Source: Cymbomonas tetramitiformis
Taxonomy: Eukaryota > Chlorophyta > Pyramimonadophyceae > Pyramimonadales > Pyramimonadaceae
NCBI GenBank assembly: GCA_001247695.2
Contig: LGRX02028897.1
Coordinates: 1 to 61,548 of the forward strand
Direction: 5' to 3'
Length of the DNA: 61,548 nucleotides
The notes under the pieces: model-generated
The model's input: only the letters and a program-made list of their open reading frames with translations
Told to the model about the DNA's origin: nothing
The model's database searches: none
Part shown: one piece after another, positions 24,738 to 34,051 of the stretch
Numbering within the stretch: position 1 is the stretch's first letter
How the letters are laid out: the number at the start of each line of letters is the position of its first letter
Made by a program: the position numbers and the translations under genes

Positions 24738-26394
24738 TTAGTCCGGTTCATTGTCTACTTTTTTCCTATATAGTCTGTTAAGGCTTACTGCGTATCCTGT
24801 AGCTAGGTCATGTATTTTCCTGAGTAGGTGCAGGGCTTCCTGTTTGTCAAATCCTAGGTGTTTGGTCAGTATTTTCTCCGTGTGCTCATATATCGTGCCC
24901 GTGTTCCCGAATACCATCACATGTAGCGTTACCTTGTACCCGTATAGTTCTAGTAGCTTCACCAGCGGTGTGTATTTCGTGTACTTTGTTTTTAGTGCTT
25001 CTTCCCAGCTCATTTCGTCCGTGTATGTTACCTCTACAAGGTGTATATGCCCTGCATCTGCCATTGCTTTCTGGTGTGTGTACCCAGGCTGCTTGTTTCC
25101 TTTTTCGGTTCCTTCCAGCATTACTATATCTACGTAGTGTGGTATGGTGTCCTTTCCATGCTCTGGTGCTGGTGCGCTTCGTCCGTCCAATCTGCATTGC
25201 CCCCTTGTGAGCAGGAAGTCCTCTATTGGTCTTCCATTGTTCATTCCCATCCCTCTTTTCCCGGCATGTGTTCTTATTACACATCCTCCTTTCCTGCCTT
25301 TGCTAATGGCGTTTGCTATTATTTTGGTGGTCTCATCTGACCTGCTTATTACCGCATGTTCTTTATTTCCCTTTCTGTGCACCCCCCTAGCACATGGGCT
25401 GTGCAATTTACTTGTCTGGGCATTCCGCAGCATTTGCATTTTTGCGCCCTTCTCCCTCCTTGCCGTTTTTTGTATGGTCCTGCTGGTAGCTTATTCGCCC
25501 TGCATCTTAGCAGGACAGTCACATCATGTTCGTTTAGGTATTCTGTTCCTTTTTTCCAGTATTCAGTCGAGAGCTTGTGCATGGCTTTGTCCCCTTTTAA
25601 GTGTTGCATGTATTTCTCTGGCTTCTCTTGTGCTGCTGTCCGTATTTTTTCCATCGAGGCCCTTCTCCATTCTCTCGCATGGTGTGCTTCCCTTTGTGCT
25701 GCTGCCTGCTGTTGTGCCATTTCCTGGAGTGCTCTCCACTCTTCCTGTGCTTCCTCCTGCTGTTGGGCCATTTCGATAAGCTCACCTTCGGCATCCTGCT
25801 GTGCTGCCATGCCCATATTCTGTGTTTCCGGTAGCTCCATTTCCTGTGTTGCCTGCAACGCAGTATCCTGTTGGGTGTCTTGCAGTTCCTCGGTTTCCCG
25901 TAGAGTTGGTTGGTCAGGTCCCAATTGGCTCTGGGTTCTCCTTTGTTCCTGTCGTCTTCCCTGTCCGGATGCCCCCTCCTCCTCTTGCATCATCCTCATC
26001 TCCTCCTCCTCATCCATTTCCCACTCTGCTTCCCGTGTGCTCTCATTCCCGTACTCTCTCGTTTGTTCTCCCTGTTGTGCTGTTTGCACTTGCTGTGCCT
26101 GTATTAGTGCCTCCTCCTCTTCCCGTTCCATCCGTTGGAGTTCCAATTCCTCCTCTTGCACCTGTTGCCATTCTAGTTCTTCCGGCCATGTGTCTACCCA
26201 GTCTCCTTCTTCTACTTCTGGTTCGGTTGGTTCTCGGTTTCTTTGTGCATATTCTGCTTCCATTCTCTCAACAATGCGTTGCCTTTTGGTCTCCCATTCC
26301 TCAGGCCCAGTTTCTAGCTTTCTTTTCAGTCGTTGTATTATGTTGGTTTCTCCCGTCATTTTGGCCTCCCGTACTTTTTTTGTTACATGGTTAA
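24738..26394 (-). pseudogene. LINE C-terminal part: coiled linker, CCHC knuckle, restriction-like endonuclease
   Basis: From 26394 the frame first shows a Glu/Gln-rich helical linker (QQQEEAQEEWRALQEMAQQQ). A zinc knuckle of C-x2-C...H-x4-C form follows (CKCCGMPRQVNCTAHVLGGC). After a frameshift near 25400 comes a PD-(D/E)XK-type segment: VDIVMLEG, HLVEVTYTDE and a Lys-Tyr stretch TKYTKYTPL. A CCHC knuckle followed by this nuclease is the C-terminal order of R2-type and Dualen elements, where the nuclease nicks target DNA to prime reverse transcription. The start of this piece continues the RNase H region beyond the 7.65-kb insertion: the codons on either side join in frame after removing it with one 4-bp duplication. 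Confidence 0.7.
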
Positions 26395-26581
26395 ATATAA
26401 CGACGAACGCTCTTAATTGGAAGATACGCTTTGAATTGGAAGATTTTTTGAAGGTCATTGTTTTGATGTTTTTTACATTATTTTAAACATATCATGCCAA
26501 AAAGAAATAGGGTGGTTATAATTTTGGAAGTTTTTCTCATCGTACGAGGCGGGGTTTTCAGAATTCTTACGCGTGACTCTT

Positions 26582-27256
26582 ATGGCTACTGCCCACCAGT
26601 CCTTGTAATAGGACTGGAATCGGGTTCCGGTCCTATTACAAGGACTGGTGTTACCATAATTATTTTGGACGTCCTCTTGATGTTTTGAGCGCCTGCCCTT
26701 CGGTTCGTATCATCGTTGGAACTTGAACTAAATATACCTTGGCCCGCTTGCCAAAACAATGTCGCAATTTCATGCTACGTTATCAATATTAAGCATGGGT
26801 AGCGTAAAAATGACTGGATTCCAACCACACCACAGTGACATTTTCGGATTTTGTATACCCAGGCTACTTCAACCGATGTTTTGAGGGCGAAGATGACCTC
26901 CGATCATTTTTTTGATAAGACACTGCAGAAAGAGCAGCTCGCGAACTTGACAACATGGGTCTCCGAATTTTCACAGGACCTTCGTGGAGGTAGCTAGCGT
27001 GAGAAACATCTCGGTCCTATTACAAGGACTGGCCATTTTAATTAATTTTAATTGATTTCACCCCCACCCGTTTAGCCCTCTTAATCACATACCAACATTT
27101 AGTGGTATGTGTAACGTAGGTTAAAAACAATTACTTTGACACCCAATAATAATGGTCTCCAAGCGCTCACATATCAAATATATCGATAGCACACGCCTCC
27201 ACCATGTTTTCCCCTCCGGTCCTTGTAACAGGACTGGCAATATGGGCAGTAGCCAC
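26582..27256 (+). mobile_element. Palindrome-ended element P2
   Basis: Terminal inverted repeats ATGGCTACTGCCCA (26582) and TGGGCAGTAGCCA (27243-27255). Inside the left end is a hairpin of 26596-26648 with arms CCAGTCCTTGTAATAGGACT-like and its inverse. Single copies of the motif recur at 27002-27021 and 27216-27237. It shares termini, hairpin plan and a coding-like interior block with P1 at 18883-19960. Confidence 0.72.
26860..26997 (+). pseudogene. Conserved short coding remnant inside P2
   Basis: The frame ends at TAG 26995-26997 and contains LRAKMTSDHFFDKTLQKEQL, then NLTTWVSEFSQDLRGGS. It aligns with 19577-19666 of P1, where Trp is replaced by a stop. A possible acceptor (CCCAG) stands at its start, so it may be a captured exon. 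The family is unrecognised. Confidence 0.5.
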
Positions 27257-27681
27257 TTAGGCATATTGAGGAGTGTCCCAAAAATCCACATATGGTATTA
27301 GATCGAGATTAAAGGTTATAAAATGGAAGTAAAAAGGGAAAATATGCACCTATTTATCGTATGTTTGATATTTTCATCGATTTCAGCACAATTTTGCCAA
27401 AACCCCCCTCAAACCCTATGCTTTATCACACGCGTATTCACAAAGGGCAGGTAACATATGTAAAGGTTCTTGCTAATGGACCCGTCACGTGCTATGTTAT
27501 AAAGTAGTTCGCCATAAAACATATTTGAACAAATAAAATATCAAGCACTTGTATCTCCGTGCAGATTTCAGGAGCAAATGGCCCTCTAGCGGGGGAAACC
27601 CTAAGTGGTAACACTAATTTAGGGTGTAAGCACAGCCACATGTGTACATGCATGCACATACGTACTCTTGACTGCACTTAT
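27257..27681. other. Noncoding stretch inside the 7.65-kb transposon
   Basis: AT-rich sequence between P2 and the 3' end of the 27682 ORF. No gene or repeat is seen. Confidence 0.4.
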
Positions 27682-28710
27682 TTACTCTTCAGAGTTCTCC
27701 AGCAGTGCTTTTAAAAGCTCAGCTTTCTCCTCACAACCTGGAATTCCGCCTTGAACACCAGATTTTGCGGTCTCATCCCAGCATGTCAGCAGCTCGTTCA
27801 CGTCAAATGTAGACTTCATGCGAAGGGTGCGGGGACCCCGTACGAAAGCTCCAGCCACACAGAGTTGTTCTACCGTCTCCGTGAACGTTCTCCGTGACTG
27901 TGCTGGCAACCAGAACTGCCAGGTTATCTCCTTCCGTGAGGCATGCTGCCCCACCACCTCCACGAAATGGAGTGGGAGTGACTTACCGCCGTCCGGGAGC
28001 ATAACGTTGAACCAACACTTGTCGCTGGCTTCCCCGCCTGCAACGGTCACGGCATAGCTGCCCACAGTCATGTCCTCGAACCGGTAGTCGGCTGCCAAGT
28101 GTTCCTTCTGCGATGCCAAACGCATCCCACGGTCATATAGACTCTCGTCAACACCGGAGGAGTGCTCATCGTCGCCATCATCCGTGTCCTCACTGCTGCT
28201 GGGCTGTTTCTGCTGTTTTGGCTGCTTTCCAGGCTTCTTCTTGCGCGCTGCAACCTGCCGACTCCGAATGCGAGTGGCAAGATCCATCTCCATATCAGTA
28301 TCATCGCTGTCGCCTTCGGAGGCGGGTGAAGTTCTGCGCGCCCTGTTTTGCCTTTGTGCGCCTGAAAACCTCTTGCGAGCAGCAGGTGGAGCTCCTCTCC
28401 GACTCCTCTTTCCATTTGCTTCACGCACACCTGCCTCTGCACGAACTGCGGGAGCTTCTTCAGCAGCTTCTTCTGCCTCTGCACGAACTGCGGGAGCTTC
28501 TTCACCACCATCTTCTGCCTTCAAAAGCTGGATCAGGCGTTCCAACTTCTTGGTCTTGGTCGTAAGACCCCACAGTTCAGCATTCCGCTCAGATAACACT
28601 CGGTGTAAGTGTTTATCCTCGTACCTGCGTAAGCGAACCCTAGTTTGAAACTTCTCTAAACACTTCGTATTATCTTCGCATACTCTTACACCGCAATGAC
28701 GGACTCTCAC
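27682..28710 (-). CDS. Transposon accessory protein, coiled coil plus basic linker
   Basis: A 342-codon open frame. Its first third is a predicted coiled coil (LSERNAELWGLTTKTKKLER) and a duplicated EEAPAVRAEA tract. A basic, probably nuclear-localising stretch follows (ANGKRSRRGAPPAARKR; ARKKKPGKQPKQQKQ), then an acidic segment. The C-terminal 150 residues look globular (YAVTVAGGEASDKCWFNVML; GAFVRGPRTLRMKSTFDVNE). No ATG is near the 5' end; the frame opens with GTG at 28710, so a start on an upstream exon is possible. It runs head to head with the RING ORF, the two starts overlapping by 15 bp. The family is not recognised; the globular part could be a DNA-binding or chromatin-type domain. 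Confidence 0.6.
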   Translation of the reverse strand: MRVRHCGVRVCEDNTKCLEKFQTRVRLRRYEDKHLHRVLSERNAELWGLTTKTKKLERLIQLLKAEDGGEEAPAVRAEAEEAAEEAPAVRAEAGVREANGKRSRRGAPPAARKRFSGAQRQNRARRTSPASEGDSDDTDMEMDLATRIRSRQVAARKKKPGKQPKQQKQPSSSEDTDDGDDEHSSGVDESLYDRGMRLASQKEHLAADYRFEDMTVGSYAVTVAGGEASDKCWFNVMLPDGGKSLPLHFVEVVGQHASRKEITWQFWLPAQSRRTFTETVEQLCVAGAFVRGPRTLRMKSTFDVNELLTCWDETAKSGVQGGIPGCEEKAELLKALLENSEE

Positions 28711-29167
28711 GACGACGAGACTAGAATCTTAAGGGAAGTTTTTCCCTGGATGAGTGAGGGGGTTTTTAGCGAAATTCAAGAACAAGGAACGACCTCTTCT
28801 ACCGTCGTTCCGAACACACCAGGAACAACGGACTCGGACGACGAGATTACAATCTTGCGGGAGGTCTTTCCTTGGTTGCAAAGCTCCACAACAGCGACAC
28901 CTGAAGACGAAGCGACGACTTCTTCTACCGGGAATCAAAGGACTCACGCAACACAGGAGCAAGCCGCCACCACCACCAACTCGGAAAGAGAGGAAGGAAA
29001 CAAGTGCATCGTCTGCTTAGAAAATAGTTTTCCCTGCGGAAACGTGGGTTTCAGGGTTAGAATGTGACTGCAAAAACGTGCTGTACCATCACCCTTGTTT
29101 CCAGGCCTACTTGGCAAGTTGCACGGATATTGCAAAATGCCCTTGTTGTAGGAAGATCTGGAGCTAG
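28696..29167 (+). pseudogene. RING-type protein with two CUE-like repeats, frameshifted
   Basis: ATG at 28696 starts a frame with a duplicated acidic-hydrophobic motif: DDETRILREVFPWMSEGVF and DDEITILREVFPWL. The LREVFP core resembles the ubiquitin-binding CUE signature, but this is inference. A RING-like finger follows: CIVC, then after a one-base frame change near 29060 ECDCKNVLYHHPC and KCPCCRK, ending WS-stop at 29165-29167. Cys-x2-Cys, Cys-x-Cys, His-x2-Cys and Cys-x2-Cys pairs give eight metal ligands. A ubiquitin ligase role in transposition would be new to me. The frame change may be decay, since a 17-nt intron is implausible. Confidence 0.55.
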
Positions 29168-29273
29168 GAAAAGAAACCTACATGACTTTGCTTAGACACT
29201 TGAACGACAACAATGACAAAAAATAATAACAATAGGTATAAATAAGATCGCACTAGGCTGGTAAACGGTCGTC

Positions 29274-31487
29274 TTACCTTCTGGAAATCAGCTCAGTACA
29301 ATACTTGGCCTCGCGCATAAAAGCCACAACCTCGTTGATGTCAATATTTTTCAGGACTTCTTTCTCCACCGCTTGTTTCTTATGCGTCACGCCGTCGAAA
29401 CATACATTGAACTGCTCCGCCTTAGCATACCGCGTCTTCAAGAGCCCATCGCATTTGACTGTAGATGCGCGGGTATGCGCACGTGTCAGCAGCAGTGAAA
29501 GGTCCCACTTCGGAGGTAATTGCTCGGGATGTCGCTCTCGCACGGCCTCCACCTTCAAAGGCAAGGGGAAGGTTGCTTTCAATTCCTCGTGTCGTTGCTG
29601 GCTCACCAGATCTGGCGTTGCGGCTCGGAGTCCCAATAGACAGCTCCGCGTTGTTTGCTCCATGTCCAATACCTTGTTTCCCTTCCCCTTGCGCTTCCAT
29701 TCCGGGTTGTCCATATAATAGCCCGGGGCGGAGTCGACGTCGGGGTAACTGGTACAAATAATCAGCCCAAGGTTCGGATCCTCGTCCACGCCACTTGGTA
29801 GCCATTCCTTGAACCTGTCACCAAACTTGTACTTCGCTCGGACGTGCTCGTCCGGAGCGACGTACATGCACCAAGTATGCACCTTGCGGTCTCGTCCAGC
29901 GTGGCCACCAAACTCTTCGTTCAAGTGCGGGTCGATCCACGATTTGAAGTCCAAGTTGCAGCCGATGACGTAGGTGTGCTTGTTGATGGTTGTCATCGTC
30001 CAGGCAAAGAGAAAGGCTATCCATTGTTGCAAAGATATAAACCAGTGGCCAAGTTTATCCGCGGCCTTACCCCACAACAGCATCTTCAGCAACCCGAAGA
30101 AGCCATCGACGTCGTTGTGGGAGTGGCCTACGGGCAGACGGTGTAGGTAGATCTCTTTGTACAGCCCGTGGTGAACCAGGATGCAGAAGAAGGCGAAAAC
30201 ATGCCGGTTCCAGTTTTCCGACCCTCCGTCCATTTGCACGTGGCATGTTTGCCGAAAGTGCCGCTTCGTGTTCTCCACCACATACCGTAGCAGAATATTG
30301 AGCGTCGTGAGGCACATGTTCACGTCTTTGCCAGGAACCCATGGCATAAGTAAACACATGCACAACACGACGCCGTGCATCACGACTGCTTGCAGATGAA
30401 GGTGGAAGAAACTTCCAGCTTTGTCGCTCATCGCCTTGACCTTCACGGGGAAGTGCGGACAAACGGTGTTGTTGTTTGCCGCCCCGTCGAAACAATACGA
30501 GTCACTAATGCCGAACGGTTTGGAACTATCAGCACGGGTGTTATTGTACTGAGCTCTCTCAATTCGATAATCACTCCGGTGCGCGTCGTTAAGCGTCTTC
30601 CAGTCCTCCAGGTCCTCCATGTCCTTTACAGCACGGCGCTGCTTCGTCAAGATTTCGCATGTCGTGCACTTACCTGCACAATCCTTCCGCTTGCGCATGG
30701 TAATATGCTTCGCGCGGAGGTACTCGCGCAGATACTTGCGAAACTGCGTGACTTGAACCTGATAAACGCCGCGACGCATAAGCTTGTATGCGGCATAACA
30801 ATCGGCTGGTCGGATCGGACTCATTTGGAGTTTGCCGTTTTGAGGTTGTGGCTCCGCCAACGGCAAAATCTCGTGAGCAGCGTACTCCAAGAAATAAGTC
30901 CAGTTCAGGTTCGTCGGGTCGTTGTACAGCGTCGCATTCCTCCTGCTTGTGCTCTCCAGCATGCCGCCCCCACACACGTGCGCGTGCCACTTGAACCATG
31001 TGCTTTCGGGAATAAAGTGCAGTCGTCGAAACGCATCCTTGCAGACTTTCTTGCCCAGGAACGTCAGCGAGTCGAACATCTCTATTTCAAGCTTCTGCGA
31101 TCCGGGCTTGAACCTACGCGCACGAGTAAGCTCCGCGATGATGTTCTCCTTGAACTGGCGACCGTTCAGCGTAGACTTCTCACGTAAGTACGCCTGCACG
31201 GGACGATACTCGAATTGGGACAGACAGCGCCTCCCACACTTGCATTCGTTGGCGGGGTCCATCAGATCCCCGATCTTTGTCAAGCTTTCCGCAGTATTGT
31301 TGGGCCCATATCCCGACGTTTTGGGTTCTGCTTGCGGTTCGGAAATCTTCGCCTTTCTTGGCTTGATAGTTTTCGTCTTGCCTAGAAAGTCTTCCACCGT
31401 TTCATAGTAATAATCTTCTGAACCAGAAGAATTAGACGAAGCGCTGCTAAGCTCAGATTCGCCTTCAGAGCACGACGAGCAAAACAT
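29274..31487 (-). CDS. DDE-type transposase of the DUF7869 kind
   Basis: An intact 737-codon frame with ATG start. The N terminus is acidic-Ser-rich (EGESELSSASSNSSGSEDYY), followed by a cysteine cluster (CKCGRRC). A middle part has KDCAGKCTTCEIL. The catalytic-like core then shows YCFDGAANNNT, HVQMDGGSENWNRHVFAF and LPVGHSHNDVDGFFGLL. These match the pattern of DUF7869 proteins, in which an Asp in a DNxxxNKN-like motif is followed by GHTHxDxD; such proteins are frequent in large eukaryotic DNA transposons. It lies between the element's other ORFs and is divergent from the coiled-coil ORF at 31847. It is the only fully open ORF of known type in the element. Confidence 0.7.
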   Translation of the reverse strand: MFCSSCSEGESELSSASSNSSGSEDYYYETVEDFLGKTKTIKPRKAKISEPQAEPKTSGYGPNNTAESLTKIGDLMDPANECKCGRRCLSQFEYRPVQAYLREKSTLNGRQFKENIIAELTRARRFKPGSQKLEIEMFDSLTFLGKKVCKDAFRRLHFIPESTWFKWHAHVCGGGMLESTSRRNATLYNDPTNLNWTYFLEYAAHEILPLAEPQPQNGKLQMSPIRPADCYAAYKLMRRGVYQVQVTQFRKYLREYLRAKHITMRKRKDCAGKCTTCEILTKQRRAVKDMEDLEDWKTLNDAHRSDYRIERAQYNNTRADSSKPFGISDSYCFDGAANNNTVCPHFPVKVKAMSDKAGSFFHLHLQAVVMHGVVLCMCLLMPWVPGKDVNMCLTTLNILLRYVVENTKRHFRQTCHVQMDGGSENWNRHVFAFFCILVHHGLYKEIYLHRLPVGHSHNDVDGFFGLLKMLLWGKAADKLGHWFISLQQWIAFLFAWTMTTINKHTYVIGCNLDFKSWIDPHLNEEFGGHAGRDRKVHTWCMYVAPDEHVRAKYKFGDRFKEWLPSGVDEDPNLGLIICTSYPDVDSAPGYYMDNPEWKRKGKGNKVLDMEQTTRSCLLGLRAATPDLVSQQRHEELKATFPLPLKVEAVRERHPEQLPPKWDLSLLLTRAHTRASTVKCDGLLKTRYAKAEQFNVCFDGVTHKKQAVEKEVLKNIDINEVVAFMREAKYCTELISRR

Positions 31488-31846
31488 ATTTCCTTCCTTC
31501 CCGCTTTAGCGACTTGGCGCTTTCTCAAATGTTTAAGTTTCAAAGTTTGAAAACTATTAACCGGCGCGACGTTTCAGGCTTTCGAGCGAGCGTTTCGAGC
31601 TTTTGAATGCCTTTCAAGCGTAACATGTAGTCAGATCGCACTAGTCACATCACTAGTGCGATCTGACTTCGCACTAGTCACGCGACTAGTGCGGACTAGT
31701 GGCGTGAGTAGTGCGTTAATAGTGTGGTATTAGTGCGGTACTCGCGATATGCTATCTTCAAGAATTGATTTTCACTATCGCAAGTATACTTTTCTTTGGA
31801 CCCAACTTTTTATCTTCTTTCTTCTCACTTACCATACTACGTAATC
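31488..31846. promoter_or_regulatory. Divergent promoter region with stacked palindromes
   Basis: This is the gap between the transposase (minus) and the coiled-coil ORF (plus). At 31626-31659 two 14-nt arms, CAGATCGCACTAGT and its inverse, flank a 6-nt spacer. They are followed by CGCACTAGT-CACGCG-ACTAGTGCG and further ACTAGTGCG variants to about 31740. A single AGATCGCACTAG recurs at 29246, beyond the other end of the transposase gene. Binding of the element's own protein is a reasonable guess. Confidence 0.5.
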
Positions 31847-33083
31847 ATGTCTGACGAAAAACTCTTTGGTGAAGGCTTCAAAGCGCAATCGGTAGAAGAC
31901 CTTGACAAGAGCGGCACACGAGAGGTCCGAACCTGCTCCAAGATCCTTAAACGCTTGTTGACGGACCAGCAGCTGGAAACGATTTTCCCCATTTCGGGGA
32001 ACAAAAGTCAACTGGCGGGGACGGGGTCGGAGCTGTTGCTCACTTACGATATCATTGAGAACTGTTTTGAACACTACACGCCGGACGACGCGGCGTGTTA
32101 CCACAACCTGGCGTCGTGACAATTTTTGAAATCGGTGACGCAAACCCAGTTCGTGCAGAAGCTGGAGGAGGCGGAGGCACGAGGCACAAATCCAGGATTG
32201 TATGATATTTTCTCCGCTGGAGGGAAAAAGGAGGACGCGGCGGAGAAGAAGGAGGAGGCGGAGGAGGATGACGAAGGGGAGGAGGAGGACGCGGAGGAGG
32301 ACGACCAAGAGGACGAAATGGAGATCGACTGCGCACAGCCCGCCGCAGAGGACCCAGGCCGTGCTCTTGAAGGAGAAGGAGCTCCGGGCGGAGTTGGCGG
32401 AGGCCGAGCGGCAAAAGGAGGCGAAGGTGTGCGAGGAGCTTCGCCGTCAGTTGAAGCAGCAGGGGAAGGAGCGGCTCCAACTGACGGCCGAGTCCGCGGA
32501 GGAGCGAGGCCGGCGGTTGGCGGCTGAGCATTTCACCCAGCTGCTGGGGGAGAAGGACGAGAGACACGCGTCCGACCTCAAGCAGGCGTTCGCCTGCAAC
32601 TCCGACCTGGCGAAGGAGCAGCTGAGCAGACAGGGCGCCCATATGGCGCTCATGTTTAACATGTACTCCCAGTTCACCAGCCTGGCGACCGGTCGGTCGG
32701 GCCAAGGGGAGAACTCCGCCGCCCACGAAGGGATGGTGGCGTGTACCCAGCACCTGTTGAGCAACACGGAGCAGGGAGGCCAAAAAGGGAAGCTCAAGGA
32801 GCTCATGGCTCCCCCGGCGGCCCCCGGAAAAAGGACCCCGGAAAACCCACCGCAGAAAATGATGCGCGGAGACGAGCTCCGCGCATTTTTATCGGCTTGC
32901 CAGAAGGCTGCAAAACAACTGGCAGCCGATTTGAAGAGCGAGAACGAGGATACCGTGGCGGCTGCGGAGATCGAGATCAACATCCACAAGGAGATCGTCT
33001 CGGGGGATGTTGATCCCGAAGAAGGCGAGGAGGGCAAGTCCGAGAAGATCCTCGAGCTTTTCCACTCCATGGCGGGAAAGTAG
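31847..33083 (+). pseudogene. Transposon accessory coiled-coil protein, broken frame
   Basis: ATG at 31847 (SDEKLFGEGFKAQSVEDLDK) leads to an in-frame TGA at 32117-32119, immediately followed in the same frame by QFLKSVTQTQFVQKLEEAEA and a long Glu/Lys tract. A frame change near 32355 leads into a coiled coil (ELRAELAEAERQKEAK; KQQGKERLQLTAESAEERG) and a C-terminal helical region ending LFHSMAGK. No enzymatic motif is visible. It probably assists DNA binding or assembly. Confidence 0.55.
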
Positions 33084-33240
33084 TTGTTATTTAGTGTTGC
33101 TATTGTTTGCTACTTGACTGTACACTTCAAAATAAGTGCATCTCACAAGCATTTGTTGCTGACTTGTTTGCCACAAGCATCTGTTCTTGACTTGTTTCCC
33201 ATGCATGCACAGCTCATGATCATGTTTAGTATCATTTCAT
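33084..33240. other. Short AT-rich spacer
   Basis: Contains a two-copy CACAAGCAT(T/C)TGTT(G/C) stretch. No gene is seen. Confidence 0.35.
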
Positions 33241-33975
33241 GAGCATATAACAAACTATAACTCAAACCACTCCGAAGTTGCTATCTGTTTCGCACTATCA
33301 CGGGTTAGTCGGGTACATAGTTACGTATGGAAACCCTATCCAATTCAAGCGACACACGGCCGTACGGGGCACCCGGCGATGAACCAACGACATTCCGGTC
33401 ACTCATGATCATTTTGGAAGCATTTCATAAGCATATAACAAACTATAACTCAAACCACTCCGAACTTGCTATCTGTTTCGCACTATCACGGGTTAGTCGG
33501 GTACATACGTAAGGAAACCCTATCCAATTCAAGCGACACACGGCCGTACGGGGCACCCGGCGATGAACCAACGACATTCCGGTCACTCATGATCATTTTG
33601 GAAGCATTTCATAAGCATATAACAAACTATAACTCAAACCACTCCGAACTTGCTATCTGTTTCGCACTATCACGGGTTAGTCGGGTACATACGTAAGGAA
33701 ACCCTATCCAATTCAAGCGACACACGGCCGTACGGGACACCCGGCGATGAACCAACGACATTCCGGTCACTCATGACCATTTCGGAAGCATTTCATAAGC
33801 ATATAATAAACTATAACTCAAACCACTCCGAAGTTGCTATTTATTTCGCACTATCACGGGTTAGTCGGGTACATACGTAAGGAAACCCTATCCAATTCAA
33901 GCGACACACGGCCGTACGGGGCACCCGCGGCGATGAACCAACGACATTCCGGTCACTCATGATCATTTTGGAAGC
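33233..33975. repeat. 184-bp tandem repeat, four copies
   Basis: A unit containing ACTATCACGGGTTAGTCGGG and CGACACACGGCCGTACGG is repeated with a 184-bp period just inside the right end of the 7.65-kb transposon. The period is not a multiple of three, so the ORFs through it are not conserved protein. Confidence 0.93.
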
Positions 33976-34051
33976 ATTTCAAACCAAAAACAAAAAAATA
34001 AAAAATTTGGAAGGAGTGACTTCTTCCAATTCAGAGCGTTCGTCGTTATAT

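Larger units (their letters stand above)
26399..34047. mobile_element. DUF7869-type DNA transposon, 7.65 kb, inside the LINE
   Basis: Terminal inverted repeats of 26 bp start AACGACGAACGCTCT and continue AATTGGAAGA, with one mismatch. They are flanked by a 4-bp target duplication ATAT (26395-26398 and 34048-34051). The element carries a transposase (29274-31487), a RING protein (28696-29167), a coiled-coil/basic protein (27682-28710) and a coiled-coil protein (31847-33083). It also holds a second-order insertion (26582-27256) and a 184-bp tandem array near the right end. Removal restores the LINE reading frame through the junction. Confidence 0.8.

Noticed and set aside
25356..26486. 376-codon plus-strand ORF rich in Cys, Ser and Pro
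   Set aside because: It is the antisense of the Glu/Gln-rich LINE linker on the minus strand, whose CCHC and nuclease motifs are the real signal.
29050..29067. A 17-nt GT...AG intron restoring the RING frame
   Set aside because: Such an intron would be far below sizes seen elsewhere in the window; a one-base frameshift is simpler.
30375..31187. 270-codon plus-strand ORF
   Set aside because: Antisense shadow of the transposase gene, which has recognised motifs.
33327..33880. Series of similar 61-76-codon ORFs
   Set aside because: They come from the 184-bp tandem repeat, whose period is not divisible by three.
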